Source: Eucalyptus grandis (Eukaryota > Streptophyta > Magnoliopsida > Myrtales > Myrtaceae). From it: a DNA stretch of 64,000 bases. Made by a program: the position numbers and the translations under genes. The DNA lies in assembly GCF_016545825.1 (NCBI RefSeq), contig NC_052614.1:20664559-20728558 (forward strand), read 5' to 3'. This document shows, in pieces, positions 22,430 to 34,800 of this stretch; the first letter of the stretch is position 1, and the number at the start of each line of letters is the position of its first letter. Under the pieces are notes generated by a model. The model ran no database searches, was not told the DNA's origin, and saw only the letters and a list, made by a program, of their open reading frames with translations.

Positions 22430-22960
22430 CTATGTCTTGAGCAAAATAGAAATTCAAAAATTTAACGGGAGAAACAACGTGGGCAGAGAAGCGAGATGAG
22501 ACATTGGATGACAAGGCTTAATTGCCGGAAATGATCAAAGATGCCAATAAAGATGAGCTAATGAAGAGGGCAACAAGTATAATCATGTCGATACCATCGA
22601 ATGAGATTTTAATAGAAGTGGTGAAGAAGAGAGATGTCGCAGCATTATGAGGAAAATTTCGGGCTCTTCGTATGAGAAAGGGCTTAAATAATCGTCATAT
22701 ATGTTGAAGATGATGTTTAGTTTCAACATTCTGAACATACTTCCACCAAAGACCACTTAGATGAGTTTATTAAGCTTGTAATGGACTTGGACAATGCAAC
22801 TGAGATCCTAATTGATAAAAATTAGGGCATGGCCTCTCTATCGAGACATAAGATCATTGTATTGATTCTTTGTTACAGATTGTTTCTCTAATGAATAACA
22901 GAGGAACTTGCGAGATGACGGTCCAACACAAAACGTAGCATGAGGTCAATCACTTGCCCT
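22430..22960 (+). mobile_element. Copia gag pseudogene
   Basis: In changing frames the plus strand reads IQKFNGRNN, DELMKRA..IIM, then HTSTKDHLDEFIKLVMDLDN followed by ATEILID, a stop and SLSRHKIIVLILCYR. This is the UBN2-type Copia gag order (KF.G.N; DELM; DHLDEF; L..LP..Y), with several stops. It ends at about 22960, where the duplicated TNL upstream sequence begins, so the rest of the element is missing. Confidence 0.65.
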
Positions 22961-23399
22961 TGGTAGTTTCAAGCCTTCATCAATCATCATCTGGATGGTC
23001 TAAAAGGTAAATAAACTTTTGGAAATGTGTCAATCGCACCCTTAGCATGCAAAACTTGCCGAGGAAATTAAGCCCATTGTTATTCCCCACCTCTGGATCA
23101 GATTGTTTCAATCTGGGACCATTTGATCACGATATTAATCGACGTTCACGATGTCACCCTTTCTTGCTGTCCATCCTACCTCTAGTCCGTTTCGGCATAA
23201 TTCAACAATTTGATCCCAATCCTTGCTTTTGTCAAATGGTCCAATCTCCACCGTTCAGGAGGAAGTTCACCATTCAGCTCTCTACAATCATCAGCATAAA
23301 TCTCTTCTAAACCAATTGAATTATTGTTTAGTTAATCGAGATATTTCATTTTGTGGTGATAATTAGCAGGTCATCACGATAATTTTTGTGGCAATAATC

Positions 23400-25240
23400 A
23401 GTGTTTAGTGAATTAATGAAACCTTAATACATTGAATTCCAGCTTTTCAAACTTGAGAACTACTGAAGGAACAAACAAACAAAAAAAAACTTGCCATCCT
23501 CAAAGTTGATTAATCAAAGATCTCCATCAAATTGTCCACCCAATATAATTTATCAACCTAATAATATCATTAGCACACTACTCAAGCAACATCCTTAGCT
23601 CCAACTAGAACGTGAACACTGACTGCCCAAATATCCAAAACAGTCACAAGACTAGTTATTAAAGGCCAAGCATACCAATGCCCTCGGCAAATGCCAAATC
23701 AGAGTCGACTTTTGCTGCAGCAGCTTATGCACCCTTCCATGCTCAATCTTACTGCAAACATAAGGGACTTCATCCCAACATCAACAGGAGGAGCAACTTA
23801 ATTATGCAGCAAGTCATTCCTAGCTCTTCATTTTATTGCGTATGGAAACCATTCCACCATAGCTTCAGCATAACCAACCCTGAAAACTAGTCCCTCGGAA
23901 GCCTGCTTTATCCAGTGAAGTCCAAAAATCCATTTCCCGGGAACTCAATCGGTACCACATAGGACTAGAGGTCTCCTCCACATCTGCGAAGGGAGAAGAG
24001 TTTTGTCAAGAGGCTTGCTGTCACCACTTTCTTATTTCACTGTCTTTTTTCTTTTCAAGTTCATGTGTACTGTGAGCTAGCTTAGATTAATGATCAACAG
24101 CCCCAGACACAGTCTATTTCCAGCTCGATTGTTTCGTTCATTTTATTTTTACTTTTTTTCGTATTTTGGCATTCTCAAGTTATTTGTGCAACTTTTATAG
24201 AACCATCAATCTACCAAAATGGATAAAGAAACAGTGCCTTGCTGTATATCACCAAAAATTGATAACAATCTTCTCAACTGACTCTGAAATACTGAGTTAT
24301 CTGGAGAATTGGTCATCTTCTTCTTTAACTGCTTAAAAATGACTTCTTATGGCATGGAAAAAGAGGGACCTAAGGCACAAATAATTAGAAGAACATACCG
24401 AATACCTAAAGCTTGACCTGGTCCGATATTGCGCACCTTTGAGAAAAGTATCATATGTATCGGAAATCGATGTGGCACACAAATGGGTTTTCACAAAATG
24501 GAATTAATTACCTCGGACAAATCCACATAAAGTTTCTCTTGTGATGGACCCTGGGAGAGGGGGAACATGTCCTCAGAGCAAACTCCATTACTTCTGGCAA
24601 TTTCACAGATTCCCAAACTCGATCACATTGTGAATTCATCCATCTCTCCATTGCTAGAATCAGTCACATTTTGCTTAGAGAATTGAGCATGAACTTCTGG
24701 AAACATCTGAAGATGTGGTTCGTGGAGGAACTTATGAATTATTCAAGCCTGCAAGAATAGTTTGTACTATTGAGGGAAGCTAATAGATGATATTATATCC
24801 AAAATAGCAGCAGAACATCTAAAGATTAGTTCAATTCCTGTTAGTTTTGTACGTTGATAAGCTAATAGATGTTAACTTGTGTGACAGGACGACAGTATAT
24901 TCATTTTAACAGCAGTGACTTACTTGTAGAATTGACCTCAGTGTCGGGTCCTGGAGACCATAGAAAACCTATAGTCAATGGCAAGTTCTGAGAATAGTAG
25001 TTATTGGTCTCCATCACTGATTCTTCTGCATCTGTTTCCCTGCATCTTCCTAGTACAAGAAAAAATGAATCAGTCTTCTTATCCAATCCATCTGCTTTGA
25101 AGTCCGACCATTCCAATGCTTCATATCATAGTTGAGGTACAATGCATATTTTATTTTATTTATGGATCATGCGTGAACCAAGGTGTATAATAGTGTACAT
25201 TATACACCTTGGTTCACACATCACGTTCAAAACTAATTAT
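23400..25240. other. Unassigned sequence
   Basis: Bases 23430-23540 repeat 16375-16450. Bases 24690-24735 resemble the first 45 bases of the window (GGAAACATCTGAA.ATGTGGTT.GTGGAGGA). No recognisable coding region is present; the open frame at 24901-25116 (minus) has no known motif. Confidence 0.3.
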
Positions 25241-25249
25241 GCAAATGAG

Positions 25250-25703
25250 TGCTAGCAGAGATCTATCATAATCCATAGCTTTATTAATTTCCGGCAAACA
25301 TCTATATGAAAGGACTTCATGAACTCAACATAATTATCCAACTATTTGGCAGTATGATGATTATATATCTATTAACCATGTAAATATTTCACCAACAATT
25401 TATTGGCTACTTCATATTTCGCTCTAATTAGATTTAGCTATCAGGAAAAAAAAACATACGTTCTGCCATTTGATTAGTTAAAGATGTACGTGATATCATG
25501 AACTATTTGTTTTGTACAGGCATCTTCTTCTTCTTTTTTCACAAATTTTTCTGTTCAATAAACCTTGGACAATGAAAAAAAAATGAATACCAAGCAATAT
25601 TTAAAGTTTTGACAAATGATAGAGTTGTACTATTTCGCATGCTTGCCTTTCTAAGGTGACTGCAAACCAAACAGTTACAGTTTGCTAGGCAAAGCTCGAT
25701 AAG
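25250..25703 (-). other. TNL downstream/intron flank, third tandem unit (part 1)
   Basis: This aligns with 30345-30760: shared blocks include the GAACTCAACATAAT.ATCCAAC stretch, TA.CTACTTCAT, AAATGATAGAGTTGTACTATTTC and CATGCTTGCCTT. In the second unit this block lies between the LRR end of one TNL and the LRR start of the next, so here it marks a further tandem unit whose LRR is lost or outside recognition. Confidence 0.55.
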
Positions 25704-27822
25704 TACAACTGAGAGCCACACCTGCCAGGTCACTTCGTCTCCGATTAATTTTAAAATTGATTTCGATTGCTTTCGGTTGTCTTTTTCATTTCTGTTCTGT
25801 TTGCGTCAATTCTGATGTTGTCCATAAGAAAACAGAGGGGACCAATGAGCTTGAGGGCATTCTGTGGAGATGAAGTCGGGGCGTTGGAACATGAACCATA
25901 GCAACAGCCACCTCATGATTGCTGTGCGTCATCACCTCATCACCGCCAGGTTGTTTCTTTTCCAATTAAGTAGTAAGAATTGCTTGTACGCATGGATTTT
26001 CTACTCTGATGTTTGTGTTCTGTATTACTCTATGCCATTCTGGTGTTAGTACTTCACACCACATGCTCACAACCTTTTCAGTGGAATGCCCGACTCCATT
26101 GTAGATAGTTCCTATTGCATTCTGTTTACCAATGTCTCAATGTTCAATGGAAGTTGCGTTTGTTGTGTCTTTGCTAGATTTCCCGTATATAAATTATTGG
26201 AATGTGAACTAATTAGATATATAGGTGATGTATGTCGAATGCTATTCATAAGTGTATGTGTGGATCAAATCCTGTTCATATGTGATTGTGTATGTCAAAT
26301 GGTGCTCCTGCATGTTACTTTGAGATGGTGAGGTGCTGAAGGAAAGAGGAGAATGGTGGGAGTACTATTTTCTATTTCGACATGAGGCTACTTATGATCG
26401 TATACATGAGTAGTCCATGCTTGTTGCAAATATCAAAAGAGTTCGTGTCTGGAGCATGCGAGCTGCAAGTATGCATGATTTGAGAAGAAACAAGAGCTGT
26501 AAATGAGTTGAAAATAAACAATGAAATGAAAGCCAAATGAGATTGGATGATTTGATTGGATGAGAACCGAACAAAAAGAAACTATAATTGTTGTTGCAAA
26601 AACTCAAGTGAATGCTTGACGTCAGACTCTTGAGAATTGAGAAGACGTAGTCAGTAGTGTCTGCTTTTGCTTCTGCCACTACAACCTCATCCTAGAAGAA
26701 ATTAGAATGGCTTGCAGATAATCTTCTAATTAGTCTCTTCTACCATCAGTTTTGCCCACTTCACACATTGGCAGAGGAAAGACTAATATTTTCTCCTATT
26801 AAATCTAGTCATCCGTGACAGCATAATGCTAGGGCCAAGGATTGCACGTGTTAGTAATCTTGACACATTTTGGGGCGTTCATGCAATATTTGATCTAATG
26901 ATCACCGTTTGGGACATCCCAAAATTGCCCACTTCAGCTTGTTTCTCTTCACCTCCCCTCTTGGTTTTTTGCACTCGTCAGTTATTTGAGAAATTTTGGT
27001 AGAATCATTCATTTACCCAGATAAAAGTATCATATGCATTGGAAACTATTGTCTAAGTTGTCAAGAATCTTGACCATGCTTCTATGTGGCAAGCAATTTG
27101 ATATTCACAGAGGGAATGACTTACCTCTCAACGAATGGACAGTTAGCAAATCCTCGAAGCAGAGTAAATCCACATGCAAACTGCATTCCTGTTTCCAGGA
27201 AACTGGTCCTCGACCTCTGTGCACTTGAGTTCATCAAAAGAGTGAAAGCATTCTCTTGGAGCCATCGATTTAGTTTTTTTACCCTTAACCAAAATGCATA
27301 GAGATCAATTCAATTTTTCCTGACTCCACGTCTGCATTATCCCGCAAGACAATTTACTCATCATGTCTGCCTCCGAAGACTCCTCCCCTTGAAAAACGAT
27401 AAGGGATTGCAGATACATTCTAATATGCCCGTGGAAAAATCAATGCGGTCGTTCTCCTCTATTTCATCCTCCTAGAACGGGAAAAATATGAATTAGTCTT
27501 CTACCTATATTGGAGGACAAGAAAATGCAAATATGATCTAATCGGCCTGCCCTAAAGTCCAAACATTACAGTCGTTCGCTTCACCAGCATTTATGAACCG
27601 TAGGGCAAAGCCAGTCAAACGACCAAGTCTATGATGGTACAATCATCGGGCATGAGAGGATCAATGATTGCTTTAGATAAAAATGTGCCAATTACAGAGT
27701 CTACTGTTACTCCCATGACATAATTGATCCGTAGTTGCAATAACTACTGTTGAGTGGGTTAGAAGACCCATTATTGAGTCACCATCTCACTAACAATTAA
27801 AGGTGAAATGCCCGTTCTTACC
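25704..27822. other. 2.1-kb segment between 37-bp direct repeats
   Basis: This interrupts the unit that is continuous at 30345-31320. It is flanked by a 37-bp direct repeat (25667-25703 and 27823-27859, one mismatch). Inside, 27340-27510 resembles 21340-21500 (GCAGATACA, CTCCT..GAACGG(G)AAAA, GAATTAGTCTTCTA). I recognise no gene. Confidence 0.5.
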
Positions 27823-27859
27823 CCAAACAGTTACAGTTTGCTAGGCATAGCTCGATAAG

Positions 27860-28400
27860 CAAAATATTGTTGACTAGTGGGTATTGCATATAAACTCTAC
27901 TCCCGGTATACCTTTTTTAACTATTTTTCCTTTTCTCATGTCTTGTCCGATAAGTATCACTTCAAATTTTTCATAATACATAAATCGTATATTTGTTTTT
28001 ATATAATTTACTAGTTCATTTTAAACTCAAGTGATAAGTGTAGAGAGCGTGATTTTTACCTTTGCTTGGTGAAATATTAATATAATCGTTGCTTAGTTAT
28101 GGAAAGGATCTTTATTAAGCCCATTGCTCTTGTAAGAAACAATTTACACATACACACCATTAGATGGTTGACACGTTGAAAATTCCGATTACAAAATTAA
28201 GTTCAGACAGTAAAAACGATGAATGTTTCCTTTACACTAATAGTGGACCAAACAATAATCCATAGATTTATATAAAAAAGTAAGAATTAAGACATGCAAG
28301 ACAGAGATAGTAGAGAGACAAGGAAGCAAACGGAACAAGCGAAAATGAGGAAATGTGATGCCTACAAGATGGCGTTTCTGAAAAATAAGTGAAAGATAGA
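27860..28400 (-). other. TNL flank, third tandem unit (part 2)
   Basis: This aligns with 30790-31320: blocks with ATTGTTGAC.AGTGGG.ATTGCATATAA, ACATAAATC.TATATTTGTTT and a GGTTGACA motif preceded by TTTTTATTA-type sequence are kept in order. No exon is seen. Confidence 0.5.
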
Positions 28401-30370
28401 AGGAAGCCGCACCTCGTTGAATGTCATTCTCATCCCGACAAGAATCATCTCTTTATAATCCCAAAGTAAGTGCCCTCATAACTACTTAGTTTCATGCAAC
28501 CCCATACTTCTATCATGCATTCATTTGGTATCTTTGAGTTGGATACATCAGTCAACCTTTCTAACGATCCACACCTGAAAAATACAAAATACCCAAAAGC
28601 TCCAATTCTTCAAGGCCCTCAACAACCCGTAGCCCATTGCATTGGTAGATCCGCAAACCTTTAGCCTCTTCGAGTTTGATAAACCGCACAACCCTCCTAG
28701 GAGTCGCAGTGAGCCAACTCGAAGTTCCTCTAATGATTCCATTATACTGGGAAATTGAATTTCAAGTAGCTTTGGGCAATCTAAAACTTCCATTTTATCG
28801 AGCTTCCTTAGGCTTGATGAAATAGCCGACAATCGCCGAGAAACTCACATTCTCTCACATCTAAATTTCTCAATAGTTCAAGCCCATCCAATTGAATTTC
28901 CCTCGATGGAGAGCTATGGAGACACAATATGGATAAATTTTTCAAGTTGGAAAATTGTGGTCCAATGACTATCGAGTCAAAATTGTCCATGCCAGATAAA
29001 GTGAGTTCTCTAAGTTGAGGTAGGCAACCCAACTCTGTTGACGAAATGGGAAAATCTGAAAGGCCCCAGCTCAACTTCTCCAACTTAGATAACTTTCCAA
29101 GCCATTGCAACTGGATAGTTCGCATTGGGTCTGATGGTTGGGCAGGTGCTTGTCTAAAGCCGTTAGACAAAAGCATTTCCACTAGATTCGTGAGGTTACT
29201 GAGATCTGGAACTAACCGCAATGATGCCGAGTGAACACGTAGACAATGCAAACTCGAGGGAAGCTTTGGCAACTCTTGAAGCTCATTGCAATGTGTTAAA
29301 TCCAGCTTTTGGAGTCGCGTGAGGTAATTGATTGCCATTGGCACTGCACTAATATTGGTATATGAAATGTCTAGGATGCTCGAGACAATAGTTTGCCAAT
29401 TTCAATTGGAAATTCGCCCAAGTTGCTCACAATGTTCAGCATAGAGCTCCTCCAACTTCTCTAGCATTTCAATACTGGCAGGTAACCTCCTTATTGGACT
29501 AAATCCCATCCTCATCACCTTCAGTTGCTTCAGATTTTTTATCGAATCAGGTAACTCAACAACATTTGTCCCTGAAAGATTCAACTTCGTAATGATGTCA
29601 AGTTGCCTATTGATTCCGGAAGCTCCCCAAATTTCGACAATATTTGAGTGAAAGAAACTTGAGTTGTGTAAGCTCTCCAATAGAAATTGGAAGTTCCACA
29701 ATTGGTGTGCCTGATAGATTTAGGAATGATAGATGTTTTGCATTGCCAATTGAATTAGGTAAACTTGCAATTCTTGATGATGATATATCCAACTTAGACA
29801 ATGATCCTAATTTCCCTATAGAGTATGGAAGTTTCTCCACTTGAGAGCACCTTTTGATAGAGAAGTGCATCAAATTCACAAGTCCTCCAATCTCCCGGGC
29901 AAAGTGCGAAGATTCGTACACCGAATAATGTCCAAGCGAGTAAGAAGTTTCATCTTCCCAACAGAGGAGTCACATTTTCGCAAGTTTAGACAAGAGTGAA
30001 AATACAGTGTCTCCAAACTCGGGTAACCAGTCCATTTCCATCCTGTGAAAGTTTTTCGATAATCACGTAATGCGTGTGGAACTTCCAATTTTTCCAACAT
30101 CTGCAAAAGTAGTTGAAACATTATCAGAGAGGGGTCAAAGAAAAAAAATATGATGTGGAGAGAACAAAAGTAAAAATTCAGACTTTCAAAAATTTTCATC
30201 CGCCCGATTTTTGGCGTTTCAACTGTGCTAAAGTTCGAAAATTACTAGACTTTTCAAGTTTAAATTGGCCATTCTGCAATCTAGAAGAGGATAATCCCAA
30301 AAGCCATCTTAGTTTCAGGCAATGATAGTTGATATCTCCAACAAAAGTCCCTGCTTTTATTAGCTTTTGA
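28400..30370 (-). pseudogene. TNL pseudogene retaining only the LRR region
   Basis: Leucine-rich repeats of TNL type are read across five overlapping minus-strand frames. A short exon near 30360-30200 (TFVGDINYH, LRWLLGLSS) precedes the main LRR exon, which runs from about 30100 to 28410: LETLYFHSCLNLRKCDSSVG, LTRLDIIRCTNLRTLPG, then SLPNSIGNAKHLSFLNLSGT, VVELPDSIKNLKQLKVM, LPQLRELTLSGMDNFDS, and MEVLDCPKLLEI near the end. At least four frameshifts separate the frames. TIR, NB-ARC and the P-loop are absent upstream; instead the flank of the neighbouring TNL adjoins. The equivalent exon-end motif (GTGCGGC donor) occurs at about 28412. It is a close paralogue of 31844-36105 and likely arose by tandem duplication with loss of the N-terminal part. 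Confidence 0.85.
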
Positions 30371-30489
30371 CATGTATTCATAAAAAAGAACTTGACGAAC
30401 TCAACATAATCATCCAACGATTTAGCCGTATTATGATTCAACATCCATGAAGTATGTACATAGTTCACCCAAATTGTATTAACTACTTC

Positions 30490-31640
30490 ATTTTTCACTT
30501 TAATCAAATTCAGCTATTAGGAAAAGAAAACAATATGTTTCTCTGTGTGATTAGATAAACAGATATCGTGAATTATAGGTTTTTTATAGGCACTTCTATT
30601 TTCTAAATAATTCTTTCTGTTTAATAGAAAACTAAAATAAATCCTTTGACAAGGAAAAAATTGTAACATCAAGCAATATGTAAAATTTGGGCAAATGATA
30701 GAGTTGTACTATTTCACATGCTTGCCTTCTAATGGAGAATGCCAAACCATACAATTAGTCTGAGAGGCGTAGCAGGATAAGTAGAACATTGTTGACAAGT
30801 GGGCATTGCATATAAGCTAACTCCGTTTTTGGTATATCCTTTTCACGATTACTCCTTTTCTTGTGGCCCATCCAATTGTAACACCTCAAATCTTTCAAAA
30901 TACATAAATCATATATTTGTTTCTATAAATTTATATTTTCATTTCAAAATATTAAGGGAAAATGTAGTTGTTTAAAAGAAATCTATTTGAACAGTTAACT
31001 ATAGTTGAGCTTCTACTTATTTGCCCACGAGTGAGATTTTTATCTTTGGTTGGGGAAATATTGACACAATCACTTTCTTGTTTATATGAATGATTTTTAT
31101 TACACCAATTGCCAATGTAAGAAATAATTATACTCGCAATTGTATGGTTGACATGTGAAAGAGTTAACGATCATAACAGGCATCTACCTTCTAGACTATT
31201 CACAAAGAGGATCTACGTGTCTAGTTTAACGAGGCTACTCCTTATAGGCAAAACTTCTGTAATTGAAATTTAATTTGACTCAAGTGATATTTTAGGATCT
31301 CTATCTTCTACCTTAAACTCATCTCTCTCTTTACGGATTCCCGTATTTGAAAGAAAATTTCAAGTTAATTTGGTTTTAGGGAACATTTATTATTTTCGTT
31401 TTAGCACAAAGATCTCTAGAGACTACAACTTATTTTCTGAAAACAACCTTAATTTCATTTTGCAATACTTAAGTTCTTCAATATTTGAGAATATATTGAG
31501 TTCACGAAAGATAAAATTTTCACCCAACACATTCGAGAAAAAGAAATTTTCTCACTTCATCGACGCGAGAAGAATTTTGGGTCCGTAGAAGAGACCATAC
31601 CTGTACGATGAGCGGTTGGCCACGTTCCAAGAACCGCGCC
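30490..31640. other. Spacer between tandem TNL units
   Basis: Non-coding, AT-rich; its first two thirds are duplicated at 25430-28330. No gene, RNA or intact element is visible. Confidence 0.45.
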
Positions 31641-31843
31641 GCACCCTCCTAAAAGGAAGAAGGCCGAGTATTGAGAAATGTTAACAAAGAAAGAACCACA
31701 CGACACGTTGTCCGCGGGAACGTAGAGAGAGAAAGAGAGATGAAAGTAAACGGAACAAGGGAAAGAAAAGTCATGCCTACCGCCTGCGTTTCCAAAAAAA
31801 TTAAAATTTGAAAAATAAAGTGAAGGGTAGAAGGAAGGCGCAC

Positions 31844-34800
31844 CTGGTTTAATCCCCTCCTCCTCCAGTCAAGAATCTCCTCTCTATAATCCCCGTAACG
31901 GTCCCCAAAGCAATATGGTAACTTCTTGCAAGCGGTTACATATATCCGGCATTCATTTGGTATCTTTGAGTTGGATAGATTAGTCAACACTTTCAACGAT
32001 GGACACGCGCTGAAATCCAACCACCGCAAAAGCTCCAATTCTTCAAGGCCCTCAATAACCCGTAGCACAGGGCAACTATATAATTCTAAATGCTTCAGCT
32101 TCTTCAAGTTTGATAAACCATACAACCCTCCTAGGGATTTGAAGAATTTAACTATGAGACTCTCCAATGATTCCATCGTACCGAGAAATCGAATTTGAAG
32201 TAACTCGGGGCAATTACTAACTTCCATTCTAGAAAGCTTCTTCAAGCTCTCGATGAAATAACCGACAATCCCTTGAGAAACTCGCAAGTATGTCACGTCA
32301 AATCTCCCAATAGTTCAAGCCCATCTAGTTGAATTTCCTCGTGGACAAAGTGACAAAGATGCAATGTGGACAAATTTTTCAAGTGCGAAAATTGTGGTCC
32401 AACGACTACCGAGTCAAAACTATCCATGCGAGGTAAGGTGAGTGTTTTAAGTTGAGGTAGGCAACCCAACTCCGTTGACGGCACAGGAAGATCTGAAAGG
32501 CACAACTCCAACCGCTCCAGCTTAGATAACTTCCCAACCCATTGCAATTGAAGAGTTGATGCCTGGGCAAGTGCTTGTCCAGAGTTGTTGGACAATTCCA
32601 AATCCACAAGATTCGTGAGGTTACTGAGATTCGGAACTAACTGCAATAATGCCGATCGAACACGTAGATGATTCAAACTCGAGGGAAGTTCTGGCAACTC
32701 TTGAACATTATCACAAAATGATAAATCCAGCTTTTGGAGTCGCGTGAGAGAATTGATTGCCGTCGGCGCTGCACAAAAACAGATATGTGATATGTCTAGG
32801 ATACTTAGAGACAACAGTTTGCCAATTTCAGTTGGGAGTTCACCTGCAAGTTGTCGGCAATATCGGACACTGAGCTTCTCCAAGCTCTCTAGCATTCCAA
32901 TACCGATAGGCAACCTCCATATTGGACAATATTTTATCTTCATCACCTTCAATTGCTTGAGATTTTTTATCGAATCAGGTAACTCAACAATTTGTGTACC
33001 TGAGAGATCCAAATTCTGTAACATTGTCAAATTACCTATTGATTCCGCAAGCTTCACAAAATTTTCACAATTACATAGTGAAAGGAATTTGAGTTGCGTA
33101 AGCTCTCCAATAGATATTGGAAGTTCTGTAATTGAGGTGCTTGATAGATCAAGAGATGATAGGTTCTTTGCATTACCAATAGAATCAGGTAAACTTGTGA
33201 TATTTGTTTGTGATATATCCAACTCAAACAATAATATTAATTTCTCAATGTCTGGAAGTTTCTTGATTTTGGAGCACCCCGTAATAGAAAAGTGTTTCAG
33301 ATTTACCAGTTCTCCCATCTCTTTAGGCAACTTACGAAGTAAACGAGACGAATAAATTTGCAAGTGAGTAAGATATTTTAGTTTCCCAATAGAGGAGTCA
33401 ACTTCTTGCAAGTTTGAACAGCTATTAAGAGATAGTATATCCAAATTCACGCATCCAGAAAAGTCTGGAGTCTGTTTCAATCCATCACAACCGATGAGAG
33501 AAAGAACTTTCAATTTGTTTTCCATCTGCAAAGGTCACTGAAACATTATCAGAGAGGATCAAACAAAGAATACTATGTCTATGTTAAGAGAACAAAAGTA
33601 CGAATTCACACCTTCAAAATGTTCCATCCACCCCAGTTATCGATGTTGTCATTGTATGAAAGTTCAAAAAGTGCTAGATTTTTCAAGTGTAAGTTGGCCA
33701 TTCCAGGATCTAAAGGAGGATAATGCCAAGAAAGCCATCTTAGCTCTTGGAGATTATTGTTGATGTCTCCAAAGAAAAGTCCCTCTATATAACTTGAGAA
33801 ATTTTAGATTTGGCATCCTCTCAAGTTCTTCATCCATAATGCGATGGGATCCGAATTATATTGACCTAAATTGAGTGCTTTAATTTTGTCCTTTCTCTGC
33901 CAATAGAAACCATCAATGAGTATGAGCTTGCAAACATTAAATTTGTCCTTTAGAATGCCTAAAAGGAATATCTTAAATGGGAAGTGGGAAAATAATTTCA
34001 CGGTGGATAATGTATGAATCATACTTTTACCTTACCTCTTTCGATCTCATTACTTCCAAAGCTTCTTTGTCATTCCACAACCTACTAAGGGCACATTCTT
34101 TTTTAACAATGTCTCTTCCAAGATCTCTCAATTGATCATGCATCCATATAGTATCACCATCAACAATTTTAATTAGACACAAGTCGGTAAGTTTTTTCAA
34201 TGACTTATGGGGGTAAAGATGGCAAGCATCCCAGAAATAGGCTGCCCATAATTTCTTTCCAGATATGAAGAAGCATGCGATATCAAGAAAAACTTCTTTT
34301 TCCACATCTCCTAATGCATCGTAACTTATCTTCAACTTATCCCGAACTTCATCATGAGGTACCTTCTTCAACATTTCTAGCATTTCTTTCCATATTTCCT
34401 CTGTTTGGTCATGAAGATAGGAACCTATAACTTCAAGAGCCAATGGGAGTCCCCCGGTCATAAATACAACTTCTTGAGAGAGACTTCGATAAGCATTGGG
34501 AGGAGAGACCCCATTAAATGCATGCAAACTGAAAAGTTCTAGCGCTTTATCCCGATCCATTTCCTTCACTTCATAAGCTAATATTCCCTTCTCTTCATCC
34601 AAAATTCGCTTGTCTCTTGTTGTGATGATAATCCTACTCCCAAAACAGAAAGTGTTAGGGTGCCCAGCTAGTTTCTTAAGTTGTTCTTTCTTGTCTAGAT
34701 CATCTAGAACAATGAGAACTTTCTTAGAACTAGCTCTCCTTCTTATGCTGTCTATCCCTTCATCAGTGTTACTAAAATTTTCTACAAATCTAGAATCGAG

